A stretch of 41,089 nt of DNA from Bradyrhizobium cytisi (GCF_008123515.1 NZ_VSSR01000077.1:1-41089); one strand, 5' to 3'; counted from the stretch's first letter, positions 16,947 through 25,409 are shown. Program-made: numbers and translations. The notes: generated by a model not told the origin, from the sequence alone.

Positions 16947-17073
16947 GCAGCGGTCTCCATGGCCCCGCAGCCAGACGCCGGGCGGCAGGTTCGATGATCC
17001 TGCTTCTTCACTTTAGCCGCAGTCGTCAAGGGAGAGGAAGCGGTCGCTGTGATAGCTCCCGCGGGCCGGAATA

Positions 17074-17747
17074 TCAGTTGGCCGGTCGCGCTTCGATGAG
17101 GCGAATAATCCGCATCACGGCGGACGGGATCGGCGCGATGACCGGCACGGTGAAGATCAGCCGCAGGTCGCGCGCGGCCTCACCGAGCGGCCCGCCGCCG
17201 ATGATGACCGCCTCGGCACCATCCTGCGCGTGCAGGCTTCGACCGTGCCGGCGAGCGCTACGCGCAGCCGCGCCGGATCGCGCATCAACTCTTGCGGATC
17301 GCCCTCGGCGAAGCGGGTACCGGTGTAGTGGGATCGCAATCCCAACGCGACCGGTAGCGCGTCGATCTTCGCCTTCAGCAACGGCGTCGTGGTCGCCACG
17401 CCGAAGCGGCGGCCGTTCTCTGCGGCTTCCAGCATCGAGGACTCGCCGATGCCGACCGCGGGCAGCGTCATCGCCGACTTTATTCCCGCGAGGCCGGGAT
17501 CTCCAAACGCGGAGACGATGATGCCCTCGCAGGAACTTTGATGCGCCCTCGCGATCTCCTCGACCTCAGGGGCGGTCGCCTCGAGCGCGTGCGGCGTCAC
17601 GATCATCGACGGCGCGCGCTCTGCCGTAGCGCCGACGACGTCGAACCCGCCTATCGCGACGGACTTCGCGATGGCGACCATCATCGCGGTGGTCGCCTCA
17701 AGGCTGTTCGGATTGATCAGGAGGATGCGACGAGGATTGGAGACCAT
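17074..17747 (-). pseudogene. Asp/Glu (hydantoin) racemase family gene with a frameshift
   Basis: Starts MVSNPRRILLINPNS at ATG 17747 behind a GGGGG ribosome site. The family frame runs to GTVEACT near 17230, where one base is missing relative to the family. The frame open in the raw sequence ends at 17157 with unrelated residues. In the next frame the family C-terminus resumes at once (AQDGAEAVIIGGGPLGEAA, then FTVPVIAPIPSAVMRIIRLIE) and stops at 17074. Repairing one base restores about 223 residues, close to family length. Both usual catalytic cysteines look absent (SAFGDPG and IGGGPLG where Cys is expected), so even the intact form may not be a two-cysteine racemase. It follows the chemoreceptor gene by 12 bases. 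A single-base assembly error is possible. Confidence 0.75.
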
Positions 17748-17759
17748 CCCCCGGCTATA

Positions 17760-19442
17760 CTAGGCCGCCCGCACGCCGGCAACGAAAGTGCTGACCTCGT
17801 TCTCCAGCGATTGCAGCTTCTCGGTCAGGCGTCCGCTCGACTGCAGCACGAGGCCAGCGGCCTGGCCGGTCTCCGCCGTCGCATCGGTGACGCCGGAGAT
17901 GTTTTGCGAGACCTGGTCGGTGCCGGAGGCCGCTTCCTGCACGCTGTGCGCAATGGCCTGCGTCGCGGCGCCCTGCTCCTCGACTGCGGCTGCGATCGAC
18001 GAGGAGATCTCGTTGACCTCCATGATGGTCTTGCGAATGTTGTCGATGTTGCCGACGACCTGGTTGGTCTCGGCCTGGATCGCACTGATCTGCGCGCCGA
18101 TCTCGTCGGTCGCCTTCGCGGTCTGGCTCGCCAACGACTTCACTTCGCTCGCCACCACGGCAAATCCCTTGCCGGCCTCACCCGCGCGGGCGGCTTCGAT
18201 CGTGGCATTGAGCGCAAGCAGATTGGTCTGCGAAGCGATCTGGTTGATGAGGTCGATGACCTCGCCGATCTTGTGGGCGGCCGCGGCCAGACCCTGCACG
18301 GTGTCGTTGGTGCGCTGGCCGTCGGCGGCCGCCTTGTCGGCCACGGACGCCGCCTGCGCGACGCGCTGGCTGATCTCGGTGATCGAGGACGACAGCTGGC
18401 CGGCGGCCGAGGCCACCGTCTGCACATTGCTCGAAGCCTGCTGGCAGGCGGTGGCGACGAAGCTCGCGCGATCGGTTGCCTTGTTCGCGGTCTCCGACAT
18501 GCCTTGCGCAGCCTGCTGCATCGTCCGCGCCTCGTTGAAGACGTCGCGGACGACGGCCTGGACGCTCGCCTCGAACCTGCCGGCGAGATCGGTCATGGTC
18601 TTGCGCTTCTCGTCGTCGGCCCGCTGCTTGGTCTCCTGCTGCTCGGCATGCATCCGGCCTACCGCCGACGCATTGTCCTTGAACACGGCGAGCGCCCTGG
18701 CGAGCCCGCCGACCTCGTTGCTGAGGTTGGTGTAGGGCACCTCGAAGGCGCCGTCGCCAGCGGCGAGGCGCTCGGTCAAGTCGGTGATTTTCGCCAGCGG
18801 CCGGGTCACGCTGCGGCCGATCACGAAGGACGCACCGAGCACGAGCAGGAACACCGCGAGGCACACCAGGCCGAACGTCATCGCGTCCTGGCGGAAGACG
18901 GCATCGACGTCGTCGAGATAGATACCTGTGCCGACGATCCAGCCCCAGGGCGCAAAGCCCTTTACATAGGAAATCTTGGCTACGGGCTGGTCGAAGCCGG
19001 GCTTCGGCCAGAGGTAGCTGTAGAAGCCCGCACTCTGCGTCTTGACGACGTCAACGAACCCCATGAACAGCGCGTTGCCGGCCGGATCTTTCATCCCGGA
19101 GAGATCCTTGCCGTCAAGCTCGGGCTTGATCGGGTGCATGACCATCTTGGGGGCCATGTCGTTGATCCAGAAATACTCGACCTTGTCGTAGCGCAGGCTC
19201 TTGATTTCGGCCATCGCGGCGGCCTGCGCCTGCTCGCGCGTGAGCTTTCCGTCGCTCTCGAGCTTCTGGTAATGCGCCAGGATGCCGTAGCCGACATCGA
19301 CCATGTGCTGCGTCTTGGCCTGGCGGTCGGCGACCATCTGGCTACGCAGGGTCGACAGCGCGATCGGCACCAGCGCGATCATGCCGAGGAGGCTGATGCC
19401 GACAATGAGGACCAGCTTGAAACTGATGCGGGAGAAAATCAT
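17760..19442 (-). CDS. Methyl-accepting chemotaxis protein with a single Cache domain
   Basis: A 560-residue chemoreceptor. It has one membrane helix near 9-31, a periplasmic sensor of single Cache (sCache_2) type at about 40-185 (YFWINDMAPKMVMHP, GFYSYLWPKPG, ISYVKGFAPWGWIVGTGIYLDD), a second helix near 190-210, HAMP (about 211-265), and a long cytoplasmic coiled coil whose tip carries the conserved hairpin (NLLALNATIEAARAGEAGKGFAVVA...). It passes ligand signals to CheA/CheW. sCache_2 sensors often bind small organic acids; the ligand here is unknown. The frameshifted racemase-family gene lies 12 bases downstream. The ribosome site before ATG 19442 is weak. Confidence 0.92.
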   Translation of the reverse strand: MIFSRISFKLVLIVGISLLGMIALVPIALSTLRSQMVADRQAKTQHMVDVGYGILAHYQKLESDGKLTREQAQAAAMAEIKSLRYDKVEYFWINDMAPKMVMHPIKPELDGKDLSGMKDPAGNALFMGFVDVVKTQSAGFYSYLWPKPGFDQPVAKISYVKGFAPWGWIVGTGIYLDDVDAVFRQDAMTFGLVCLAVFLLVLGASFVIGRSVTRPLAKITDLTERLAAGDGAFEVPYTNLSNEVGGLARALAVFKDNASAVGRMHAEQQETKQRADDEKRKTMTDLAGRFEASVQAVVRDVFNEARTMQQAAQGMSETANKATDRASFVATACQQASSNVQTVASAAGQLSSSITEISQRVAQAASVADKAAADGQRTNDTVQGLAAAAHKIGEVIDLINQIASQTNLLALNATIEAARAGEAGKGFAVVASEVKSLASQTAKATDEIGAQISAIQAETNQVVGNIDNIRKTIMEVNEISSSIAAAVEEQGAATQAIAHSVQEAASGTDQVSQNISGVTDATAETGQAAGLVLQSSGRLTEKLQSLENEVSTFVAGVRAA

Positions 19443-19568
19443 CGGTGCTCACAAAATTGGCGGGGCTGATATGCCATTTTATCCTGATCGTCTTAGCAAA
19501 GCCTTAAGCATTCAGGTTCCCGAACTCCCGCAAAAGGTGCCCGGAAGCCGCCAGGGCTGGTCCGTCTG

Positions 19569-19775
19569 ATGCGTACTTTGGAATTCGTCGACATTTTGCA
19601 ATCGTATTGGAATGGCTCCAAAGACCGAGCGTCCAATGCTTGCGCGTTTCTAGAAGACCTCGATATCGGTCTTGCCGGCGTTGACTTGCGCGTTCCCCTG
19701 GCAGAACGATCGGCGCAAGGCGTAGCCATTTGCCAGAGGCTCCATGCATCAATCGACAGACACCAGGACGCTTGA
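19569..19775 (+). CDS. Possible small hypothetical protein, 68 aa (doubtful)
   Basis: An ATG-started frame in the 300-base gap after the chemoreceptor gene (19443-19743) that overlaps the next gene's start by 32 bases. It has no clear ribosome site, more AT-rich codons than its neighbours and no family that I recognise. It may be noise or a decayed gene. Apart from this frame the gap shows nothing I can name. Confidence 0.22.
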   Translation: MRTLEFVDILQSYWNGSKDRASNACAFLEDLDIGLAGVDLRVPLAERSAQGVAICQRLHASIDRHQDA

Positions 19776-20244
19776 CCTTCCCGCGCTGAGCGCGGCGGAG
19801 CGGCTCTTCATCTGGGGATTTCGCGCGAAGGCGCGAAGCGGGACCGCCGTTCCGACGGCGGCCGACATCCAGCAGGTCTACGACCATTTTCGCGTCGGCG
19901 ACGCCGTGCCCTCGCTGGAAGCGATCATCGAGATCTTTGCGTGCACGGCACATACGGCCATTGAGGTTCATTGCCCCACTTGCCCGAAGATGTCGGAGAG
20001 CGAGCACGGAATTTTGCACGCGATCGCCGCGGCGCAAGAGGAGCGCATCGATGTCGCGCGCGAGCAGTTCGAAAGCTGGCTGCCTCCAGTTTGCGCGGAT
20101 TGGGCGCTCGCCCCTGTCAGAGGACTTGCGACGATCTTCCGCATGGCCGGTCTCATCTTGCCGGATCGACACGTCCGGACTCCCGGCGTTATGCAGACGA
20201 TGGCGATGAAGAGCTGGTTCGTCGGAAGCCCCACACTGCACTGA
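19744..20244 (+). CDS. Hypothetical protein, 166 aa, cysteine-motif paralogue A
   Basis: An uncharacterised soluble protein with ATG 19744 and an AGAGG ribosome site. Residues about 15-60 are helical. The centre has VHCPTCPKMSESEHGILHAIAAAQEER, with a Cys-Pro-x-Cys pair and a following helix. The next gene (20256-20660) has a matching block (MPPSCRRLSKDEAELMRLLAVARRRD) in the same position relative to a preceding A-x-x-TG-A-type helix, so the two look like diverged tandem paralogues. The gap between them is 11 bases, so they are co-transcribed. No function known. Confidence 0.7.
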   Translation: MHQSTDTRTLDLPALSAAERLFIWGFRAKARSGTAVPTAADIQQVYDHFRVGDAVPSLEAIIEIFACTAHTAIEVHCPTCPKMSESEHGILHAIAAAQEERIDVAREQFESWLPPVCADWALAPVRGLATIFRMAGLILPDRHVRTPGVMQTMAMKSWFVGSPTLH

Positions 20245-20255
20245 CGAGATCGTTC

Positions 20256-20660
20256 ATGATGCAGGACAATCCGCGAGGCATGGAAGGCTGCGATGATTTC
20301 TGCCGCACTGCGCTCTCGCTGTTCCGGTTCATCGGCGCGGCCTATGCGACCGGCGCGTCCGATTGCTGGGAGGCGGCCTATCGCTTCGCGGACGAGGCGC
20401 CCGGCATTTCCGACAGCCCGCTGCTGGTCGCACGCGTTGCCGCGCTGGTCCGAATCCTGCGCTGCGGACGTGCCTGCGATCTGTGCTTCATGCCGCCGTC
20501 GTGCCGGCGGCTGTCAAAGGACGAGGCGGAATTGATGCGACTCCTGGCTGTTGCGCGTCGCAGGGACCCAGGTGAACTCAAGACCGCCGTCGGCCAGCTC
20601 GTCGGGATCGAGCAGGAGAGCGCGGCCACGCAGGCCGTCAACGCGCTTGCATTCTGCTGA
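20256..20660 (+). CDS. Hypothetical protein, 134 aa, cysteine-rich paralogue B
   Basis: An uncharacterised protein with many cysteines (EGCDDFCRTA, SDCWEAAYRF, RCGRACDLCFMPPSCRR, and Cys as the last residue). The spacing RAC-DLC-x5-C suggests a possible metal site, but it fits no ligand pattern I can name. The C-terminal half is helical and aligns with the gene upstream through the C-x2-L/M-S-x-D/S-E block. I chose the ATG at 20256 (20259 is also possible); the frame is open further upstream only as an overlap with the previous gene. It ends three bases before the convergent TetR gene. Confidence 0.7.
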   Translation: MMQDNPRGMEGCDDFCRTALSLFRFIGAAYATGASDCWEAAYRFADEAPGISDSPLLVARVAALVRILRCGRACDLCFMPPSCRRLSKDEAELMRLLAVARRRDPGELKTAVGQLVGIEQESAATQAVNALAFC

Positions 20661-20663
20661 GGC

Positions 20664-21263
20664 CTAGCGGGCACCCCTGCCGAGCACGAGGTCGATGGTG
20701 TGGGCAGCAATCTTGCGCAGCTGGGGCTCGTCACCGAAGGCGCGTTCGAGCACCGCGAGACCGCGCGTGACCGTGATGATGTGCAGCGCTGCGGCCGCCG
20801 GGTTGCCGCTGAACTCGCCGCGCTCGGCGCCCGTCGACAATGTGTCCTCAACCAGCGCGGTGATGCGCGACACCAGGTTCGCAAAAGCTCTCCGCGCGTC
20901 TTCGTCGAGCCCCTCGCCTTCAGCGGCGCCGAGCTCCATCAGCCCGCGCGTCGTCGGACATCCGCGCGGCGGCGAGCCGGATCGGAAATTGGTGATGGTC
21001 AGGTCGAAAAATGCGATGAGGCGCTTACGCAACGAGCCCGCGCCGAGCGCCTTCTGCAAGGCCAGGAGATAGTCGCCGGCGTAGCGCTCATAGGCCTGGA
21101 GGAACAAGGCCTCCTTGCTGCCGAACGCATTGTAGAGGCTGCCGCGCTGAACGCCGGCATCGCGCGCGATGTCGGACAGCGAGGTGCCGCGCACGCCCTT
21201 GCGCCAGAACTGGTCGAACGCGATGCGCAAGACGTCGTCGTGATCGAACTCGCGCGGCCTCAC
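20664..21263 (-). CDS. TetR/AcrR family transcriptional regulator
   Basis: A 199-residue repressor with an N-terminal TetR helix-turn-helix (VLRIAFDQFWRKGVRGTSLSDIARDAGVQRGSLYNAFGSKEALF) and an all-helical ligand domain containing the RGCPTTRGLMELGA block common in this subgroup. The start is a GTG at 21263 with AGGGAG seven bases upstream; no in-frame ATG fits. It is divergent from the tautomerase gene at 21428, and two palindromic sites lie between them (21288-21331), so it most likely represses both. The inducer is unknown. Confidence 0.9.
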   Translation of the reverse strand: MRPREFDHDDVLRIAFDQFWRKGVRGTSLSDIARDAGVQRGSLYNAFGSKEALFLQAYERYAGDYLLALQKALGAGSLRKRLIAFFDLTITNFRSGSPPRGCPTTRGLMELGAAEGEGLDEDARRAFANLVSRITALVEDTLSTGAERGEFSGNPAAAALHIITVTRGLAVLERAFGDEPQLRKIAAHTIDLVLGRGAR

Positions 21264-21287
21264 ATCATGCTCCCTGTCGACGGCATA

Positions 21288-21331
21288 TTTGACACGATGT
21301 CAAAAACATGCTTTCTGGACATCGTGTCAAA
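21288..21331. promoter_or_regulatory. Double TetR-type operator
   Basis: TTGACACGATGTCAA (21289-21303) is a perfect palindrome around CGA. A second copy in inverse orientation (21316-21330) differs by one base (TGGACATCGTGTCAA). The whole unit is a 14-base perfect inverted repeat with arms 21288-21301 and 21318-21331. Their centres are 27 bases apart, nearly on the same DNA face. It lies 25 bases upstream of the TetR start. The TTGACA halves may also serve as -35 boxes, which binding would block. Confidence 0.82.
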
Positions 21332-21427
21332 AATAAATTGAGATTGATAGCCCGTCTCGTCAATGGGCCGAACGGCCGGCGCTTGCATGCGCCCGGTCGA
21401 TTGGCTCGCATGCAAAGGGACCAGCTG

Positions 21428-21805
21428 ATGCCTCTGCTTCACATCTCCATGCGCGCTGGTAAGCCCGAAGCCTACCGGCAGGCAATCCTGGACGGCCTCT
21501 ATTGCGCGATGCGCGAGGCGCTGAACGTGCCTGAAGGTGACGAGTTCATGACCATCAGCGAGCTGTCGCCTGCAAACTTCCGTTGCGGCAACGCCTATGG
21601 CGTCAAGCGCAGCGACGACGCCGTGCTGATCCAGATCACCGTGTTCGCCTCGCGTACCCCCGAGCAGAAGAAGGCGCTGTACCGCCGGATCGCGGAACTG
21701 CTCGGCGACAACCCGGGCATCCGCCCCGAGGACATATTCGTCAACGTGCTCGATGCCCCCGCGGAGAACTGGTCTGTTGGGAACGGCGTCGCGCAATTCG
21801 CGTGA
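21428..21805 (+). CDS. Tautomerase-superfamily protein (MSAD-like)
   Basis: A 125-residue protein starting Met-Pro, so that removal of Met exposes the catalytic Pro1 of the tautomerase fold. Blocks such as RSDDAVLIQITVF, RTPEQKKALYRRIAELL, RPEDIFVNV and ENWSVGNGVAQF follow the malonate semialdehyde decarboxylase (MSAD) branch. Of the two arginines of MSAD only one seems kept (SRTPEQ), so the decarboxylase activity itself is doubtful. ATG 21428 has AAAGGGA upstream. It is divergent from the TetR gene and controlled by the operator pair between them, suggesting an inducible step for some keto acid or xenobiotic. Confidence 0.82.
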   Translation: MPLLHISMRAGKPEAYRQAILDGLYCAMREALNVPEGDEFMTISELSPANFRCGNAYGVKRSDDAVLIQITVFASRTPEQKKALYRRIAELLGDNPGIRPEDIFVNVLDAPAENWSVGNGVAQFA

Positions 21806-21914
21806 GGCCGCCGCGGCCTGTGACGCCCCCGAGCTCCGGGGCACATGTCCCCAAATCCCTGTCTTTGCGTGAAGTCGACGTAGTCGCAGCTTACTTTTCC
21901 CGTGATCAGACGGA

Positions 21915-22817
21915 TCAGAGGCTCTTGTGCGTGGAAGACGCTCCGTGGCCGCGGTGATATCCACTTGGCGACGGCCAGCTCCAGGCCTTCAGTGTCGCTC
22001 GGTCCGGCTCAAAGATCTCGATCTTGAGCGGATGGCATGCCGCAGCGTCGCTGGAATGGGTTGCGCTACAGTCTCCACCGGGACAGGCCGACAACGCGCC
22101 GAGCAGATCGATCTCCGCGAAGAACTCGATGAAGTCGCCGGGACGGACGGGGCTTGCCTTCATGAAATATTGGTGCGTGTCCCTGGTGAAGCCGGTGCAC
22201 ATGAAGACGTTGAGCACATCGTGGACGTGGTGCTCGACCGCGCGCGGCTCCATCCTCAGCTCGGCGGCAAGCGCGCGGGACAGGTTGGAATGGCAGCAGA
22301 AATCATAGCTGCCGCCGTTGAGCATCAGATTGGTGTAGGGATCGCAGCGCGTGCCGATGACATCGTGAATGCCGGCGCCGTCCTCATCGAAACCATACCA
22401 GCCGAGCGTGTCGTGGCTGATGGTCGCCATCGGCCTAAGATAGGGCATGTTGCTCCAGAGCCGGTCGCCGGCACCGACATGCGTGCCATGAAGCGCCCGC
22501 GTCTTGCCGCTGAAGAAACGCTCGGAGAGAACGTCCGCGTTCCAGAGATTGAGGTCGCCGACCTGAGGGCCTTCGATGCTGACGATGCGGAAGAACTGGC
22601 CGCGCGCCACGCGAAATGTCCTGGCGTCGCGAGGCGGCACGGTGAGCTCGTGCGCCTTGACCATCGTGCTGCGCGCTTGCTCGAGCGCCGCCATGTCGGG
22701 CTGGGGCATTGTGCCCGCCGGATAGACGATCGTCGGTTTGGCGGCGCGGCGCGAAGCGGCGTCTGCGGGTGCGATTTTGGGCGACATGCAAGGCTCATCC
22801 CTGTGACTGCAATCCAT
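21915..22817 (-). CDS. DUF1989 family protein (urea-carboxylase-associated/carboxyguanidine deiminase-like)
   Basis: A 300-residue DUF1989 protein, with the family blocks GQFFRIVSIEGPQVGDLNLW, GAGDRLWSNMPYLRPMATI, RCDPYTNLMLNG, CCHSNL and NVFMCTGF, and the cysteine pair ACPGGDCS. Pairs of DUF1989 proteins near urea carboxylase were shown to be carboxyguanidine deiminase (CgdAB); other members are unassigned. Here there is a single DUF1989 gene and no urea carboxylase or allophanate hydrolase, so another C-N bond substrate is likely. ATG 22817 has GAGG upstream; ATG 22787 is an alternative. It ends a tight operon after the amidohydrolase and COG0523 genes, the latter 14 bases away. Confidence 0.82.
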   Translation of the reverse strand: MDCSHRDEPCMSPKIAPADAASRRAAKPTIVYPAGTMPQPDMAALEQARSTMVKAHELTVPPRDARTFRVARGQFFRIVSIEGPQVGDLNLWNADVLSERFFSGKTRALHGTHVGAGDRLWSNMPYLRPMATISHDTLGWYGFDEDGAGIHDVIGTRCDPYTNLMLNGGSYDFCCHSNLSRALAAELRMEPRAVEHHVHDVLNVFMCTGFTRDTHQYFMKASPVRPGDFIEFFAEIDLLGALSACPGGDCSATHSSDAAACHPLKIEIFEPDRATLKAWSWPSPSGYHRGHGASSTHKSL

Positions 22818-22831
22818 CCTATCGCCTCACC

Positions 22832-23761
22832 TCAGCCGCTCGCAACGCACCCCTCCATGATTCCGTCGAGCTCGGCTTTCGATAGCACCCCGAGCTCGGC
22901 GATGAAGACGATTCGTGCGCGCGGCACGCCTGGTGTCGGCGCATCGCCCGGCGCCAGCGTCGCCCGGCCGCCGGCGAACTGAAACACCATCGGGCGTCCG
23001 GGCTGCTCGATCGTCTCGAACAGGCCTTTCGCGCGCGCGAGCTTCGGCGCCAGCTTGCCGATCGCCTGCTGCAAGCGCGGCAGCGAGAGCGGCCGGTCGG
23101 AGGTCCAGCTCAGCGTCTCGAAGCGTTCTTCTGCCGGCCGTTTCGGCCCCGGCTCGCGCCGTGCCGGCGCGCGCTCGGTGCTCGCGGGAAACAACAATGC
23201 TGCGGGAATTTCACCATGCCGCGCGTCGACCACCACGGCAGGTGAGCGTAGCGCGCGGATAGCATTGCGTATCCGCTCCCCCGCCTCCTCGTCCGCCAGA
23301 TCGAGCTTGCTCAACGCCACGATATCGGCGACGCGCAACTGCGATCGCATCAGCGCGTCGTCCAGGGCGGCCGGCGGCGTCGCCGCGTCCATCACGCAGA
23401 GCACGGTTTCCAGCGGCGCCTCGCGCAGGATCACGGGGTCCAGCAGATTGCGCACGATGTCGGCGGGATCGGCGACGCCGCTGGTTTCGATCACGATGTA
23501 CTCCGGCTTCGGATCACGCCGCAGCAGCGTCGAGAGCGTGCGCAACAAATCGCCTTCGAGCGAACAGCAGATGCAGCCATTGGCAAGGCTGACCACGCCG
23601 TCGCTCGCGCCCGCGATCAGCTCCGCATCGATGTTGATCGCGCCGAAATCATTGACGATTGCGGCGATGCGCCGTCCGTCCGCGTTTGCCAGCAGATGGT
23701 TGACGACCGTCGTCTTGCCTGCCCCCAGAAAGCCCGTGACCAGGAGAATGGGGACCGGCAT
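22832..23761 (-). CDS. COG0523 (CobW/P47K) family GTPase, metal chaperone type
   Basis: A 309-residue G3E GTPase. The Walker A loop GFLGAGKTT is at residues 10-18, the metal-binding CxCC motif (GCICC: Cys63, Cys65, Cys66) follows, then ETSGVADP and the nucleotide-specifying SKLD. The C-terminal CobW_C-like domain begins near residue 215. Family members deliver metals, often zinc, to client enzymes using GTP. Three bases separate it from the stop of the upstream amidohydrolase, a metal-dependent family, so that enzyme is its likely client. No histidine-rich tail is present. Confidence 0.9.
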   Translation of the reverse strand: MPVPILLVTGFLGAGKTTVVNHLLANADGRRIAAIVNDFGAINIDAELIAGASDGVVSLANGCICCSLEGDLLRTLSTLLRRDPKPEYIVIETSGVADPADIVRNLLDPVILREAPLETVLCVMDAATPPAALDDALMRSQLRVADIVALSKLDLADEEAGERIRNAIRALRSPAVVVDARHGEIPAALLFPASTERAPARREPGPKRPAEERFETLSWTSDRPLSLPRLQQAIGKLAPKLARAKGLFETIEQPGRPMVFQFAGGRATLAPGDAPTPGVPRARIVFIAELGVLSKAELDGIMEGCVASG

Positions 23762-23764
23762 GGC

Positions 23765-25255
23765 TCAGCTCTCGACGACGGGGCGGCGGACGGGCTTACC
23801 GGGCCGCGCGGTCACATCCAGAATGCCGTCGCTGATCAGCGGCTGGCCACTGACGACGAGATGCCGCACGCCTTCGGACGGACGGTTCATCGCCGTGAAG
23901 GTCGCGCGGTCCGAGAGCTTCTCATAGTCGAACACGACGATATCGGCATCGGCATCCTTCGTGAGCCTGCCCTTGGCCCGCATCGCCGGTGTGCTCGTCG
24001 ACAGGATCTCTGCGGGGATCAGCGCGCATTTGCGCACGCCTTCGAGCAGCGACACGGCCTTGCGCTCGCGGACCCATTCGCGGATGAATTTTGTGAAGCA
24101 GCCGGCGGAGCGCGGATGCGAGGTGGCGTCACCGGGCAGCGGCCAGGCATCACCGGTGTAGGTCTTGCCGTCGGACGTAGTCCACGGCATCGCATCGGAT
24201 GCGATCGCGCCGCCGGGATAGAGCACCGACATGTCGAGAAGGTCGCGATGATGCGCATTGTTCTCGGTATCGAGGATGTGCCAGAGCACCAGCGAGGACG
24301 GCTCCTCGGCTTGCGCCTTGAGCAGCTCCTCGCGGTCGTGGAAGCGATAGCCGTCGGTCACGCGCTGCACGGAGTCGTAGCCAGTGCCGTTGCGCTCGAC
24401 GAACTCGGGATCGCTGAAGAAGGCCGCCGCCAGCACGGTCGAGCCGGTGCCGTAGGGGTAAGCCTCGACCGTGATCGGCAGGCCCTGGGCCTGCGCCTTC
24501 TCGATCAGCACGCGGCAGCGTTCGATGTCGGTCTTGCTGGACGAGTTGAAATGGCAGATGTGCATGTGCGCGCCGGTGGCGCCGGCATAGCCGATCAGGC
24601 GGATATAGGCCTCCGCCGCGCTTTCGGGGTCGATGCGCGACATGTAGGCGACGTGGGTGAAGGTCGGCACGTCCTGCTTGGCCGCGAGCTGGCACACCGC
24701 GGTCAGCTCCTGCACGCCGGCGCCCGGCGCGTAGGCGTTCAGGATGCCAATGCCGATACCACCCTCGTTCAGTCCGCGCGCGAGGCGTTCGAGGATGCCG
24801 GCGACCTCCGCATCGGTTGCGACGTTGTCCATCCAGCGGCGATCGCGCATGGCGTTGCCGAACGCTTCGAGCGAGCTCTCCGCGTTGGAGCCCGTCATCG
24901 CGCCGATGCGCGCAAACGCCCAGTTGGTGGCGGCGCCATAGTTCAGCACCCGGCCCTTCCGGGCCTGGCGCTCATACCAGGAGGCGACCGGCAGCACGCC
25001 GGCCTCGAGATCGAGCGTCGTCGTCACGCCGTCGAAGGCCTGCATGCGGTCGGCCGGGATCGACTGGCCATGGGCGTGCAAATCGATGAAGCCGGGCGCA
25101 ACCACGAGCCCGGTCGCATCGATCACCCGCTCGGCGCCGCCGAGCGAGGAGCCGACGGCGGCGATCCTGCCGTCCACCACCGCCACGTCGCCGATGGCGT
25201 CCATTCCGCTCGCCGGATCCACCACCCGGCCGCCAGAGATCACCAAACCGCTCAT
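23765..25255 (-). CDS. Metal-dependent amidohydrolase (N-acyl-D-amino-acid deacylase-like)
   Basis: A 496-residue amidohydrolase-superfamily enzyme, first gene of a three-gene operon. The N-terminal metal site is GFIDLHAHG (His60, His62); further candidate ligands are in FTHVAYMSR, HICHFNSSS and IASDAMPW. D-aminoacylases have a bridging Cys after GVTT; here the equivalent stretch is GVTTTLDLEAG, with Glu84 in reach. The bridging ligand may therefore be glutamate and the substrate different from classic N-acyl-D-amino acids. ATG 25255 has GGGAGTGACG upstream. The downstream COG0523 GTPase suggests metal delivery. A hydrolase of an N-acyl, N-carbamoyl or related amide is likely; the exact substrate is unknown. 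Confidence 0.82.
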   Translation of the reverse strand: MSGLVISGGRVVDPASGMDAIGDVAVVDGRIAAVGSSLGGAERVIDATGLVVAPGFIDLHAHGQSIPADRMQAFDGVTTTLDLEAGVLPVASWYERQARKGRVLNYGAATNWAFARIGAMTGSNAESSLEAFGNAMRDRRWMDNVATDAEVAGILERLARGLNEGGIGIGILNAYAPGAGVQELTAVCQLAAKQDVPTFTHVAYMSRIDPESAAEAYIRLIGYAGATGAHMHICHFNSSSKTDIERCRVLIEKAQAQGLPITVEAYPYGTGSTVLAAAFFSDPEFVERNGTGYDSVQRVTDGYRFHDREELLKAQAEEPSSLVLWHILDTENNAHHRDLLDMSVLYPGGAIASDAMPWTTSDGKTYTGDAWPLPGDATSHPRSAGCFTKFIREWVRERKAVSLLEGVRKCALIPAEILSTSTPAMRAKGRLTKDADADIVVFDYEKLSDRATFTAMNRPSEGVRHLVVSGQPLISDGILDVTARPGKPVRRPVVES

Positions 25256-25409
25256 ATCGTCACTCCCGAAAGCAGAATGCCAGAACCTCCGAAGGCCCGG
25301 CAGCAGCTTCGGAGGCAGGTTCGGTCACATAGAGGCAGATTCTGGCAACAACGACCACCTCCGAGGATGCCGATGCATCATGCTTGCATGGGAGGTCCGG
25401 ACGCGCGTT

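Noticed and set aside
17538..19469. Very long open frame on the plus strand opposite the chemoreceptor (and similar ones opposite the carboxylase and thioesterase)
   Set aside because: They mirror GC-rich codons of strong minus- or plus-strand genes, have Arg/Ala/His-rich low-complexity translations, and show no domains or ribosome sites.
21428..21805. Naming the tautomerase gene as malonate semialdehyde decarboxylase
   Set aside because: One of the two catalytic arginines of that enzyme appears replaced, so only superfamily level is justified.
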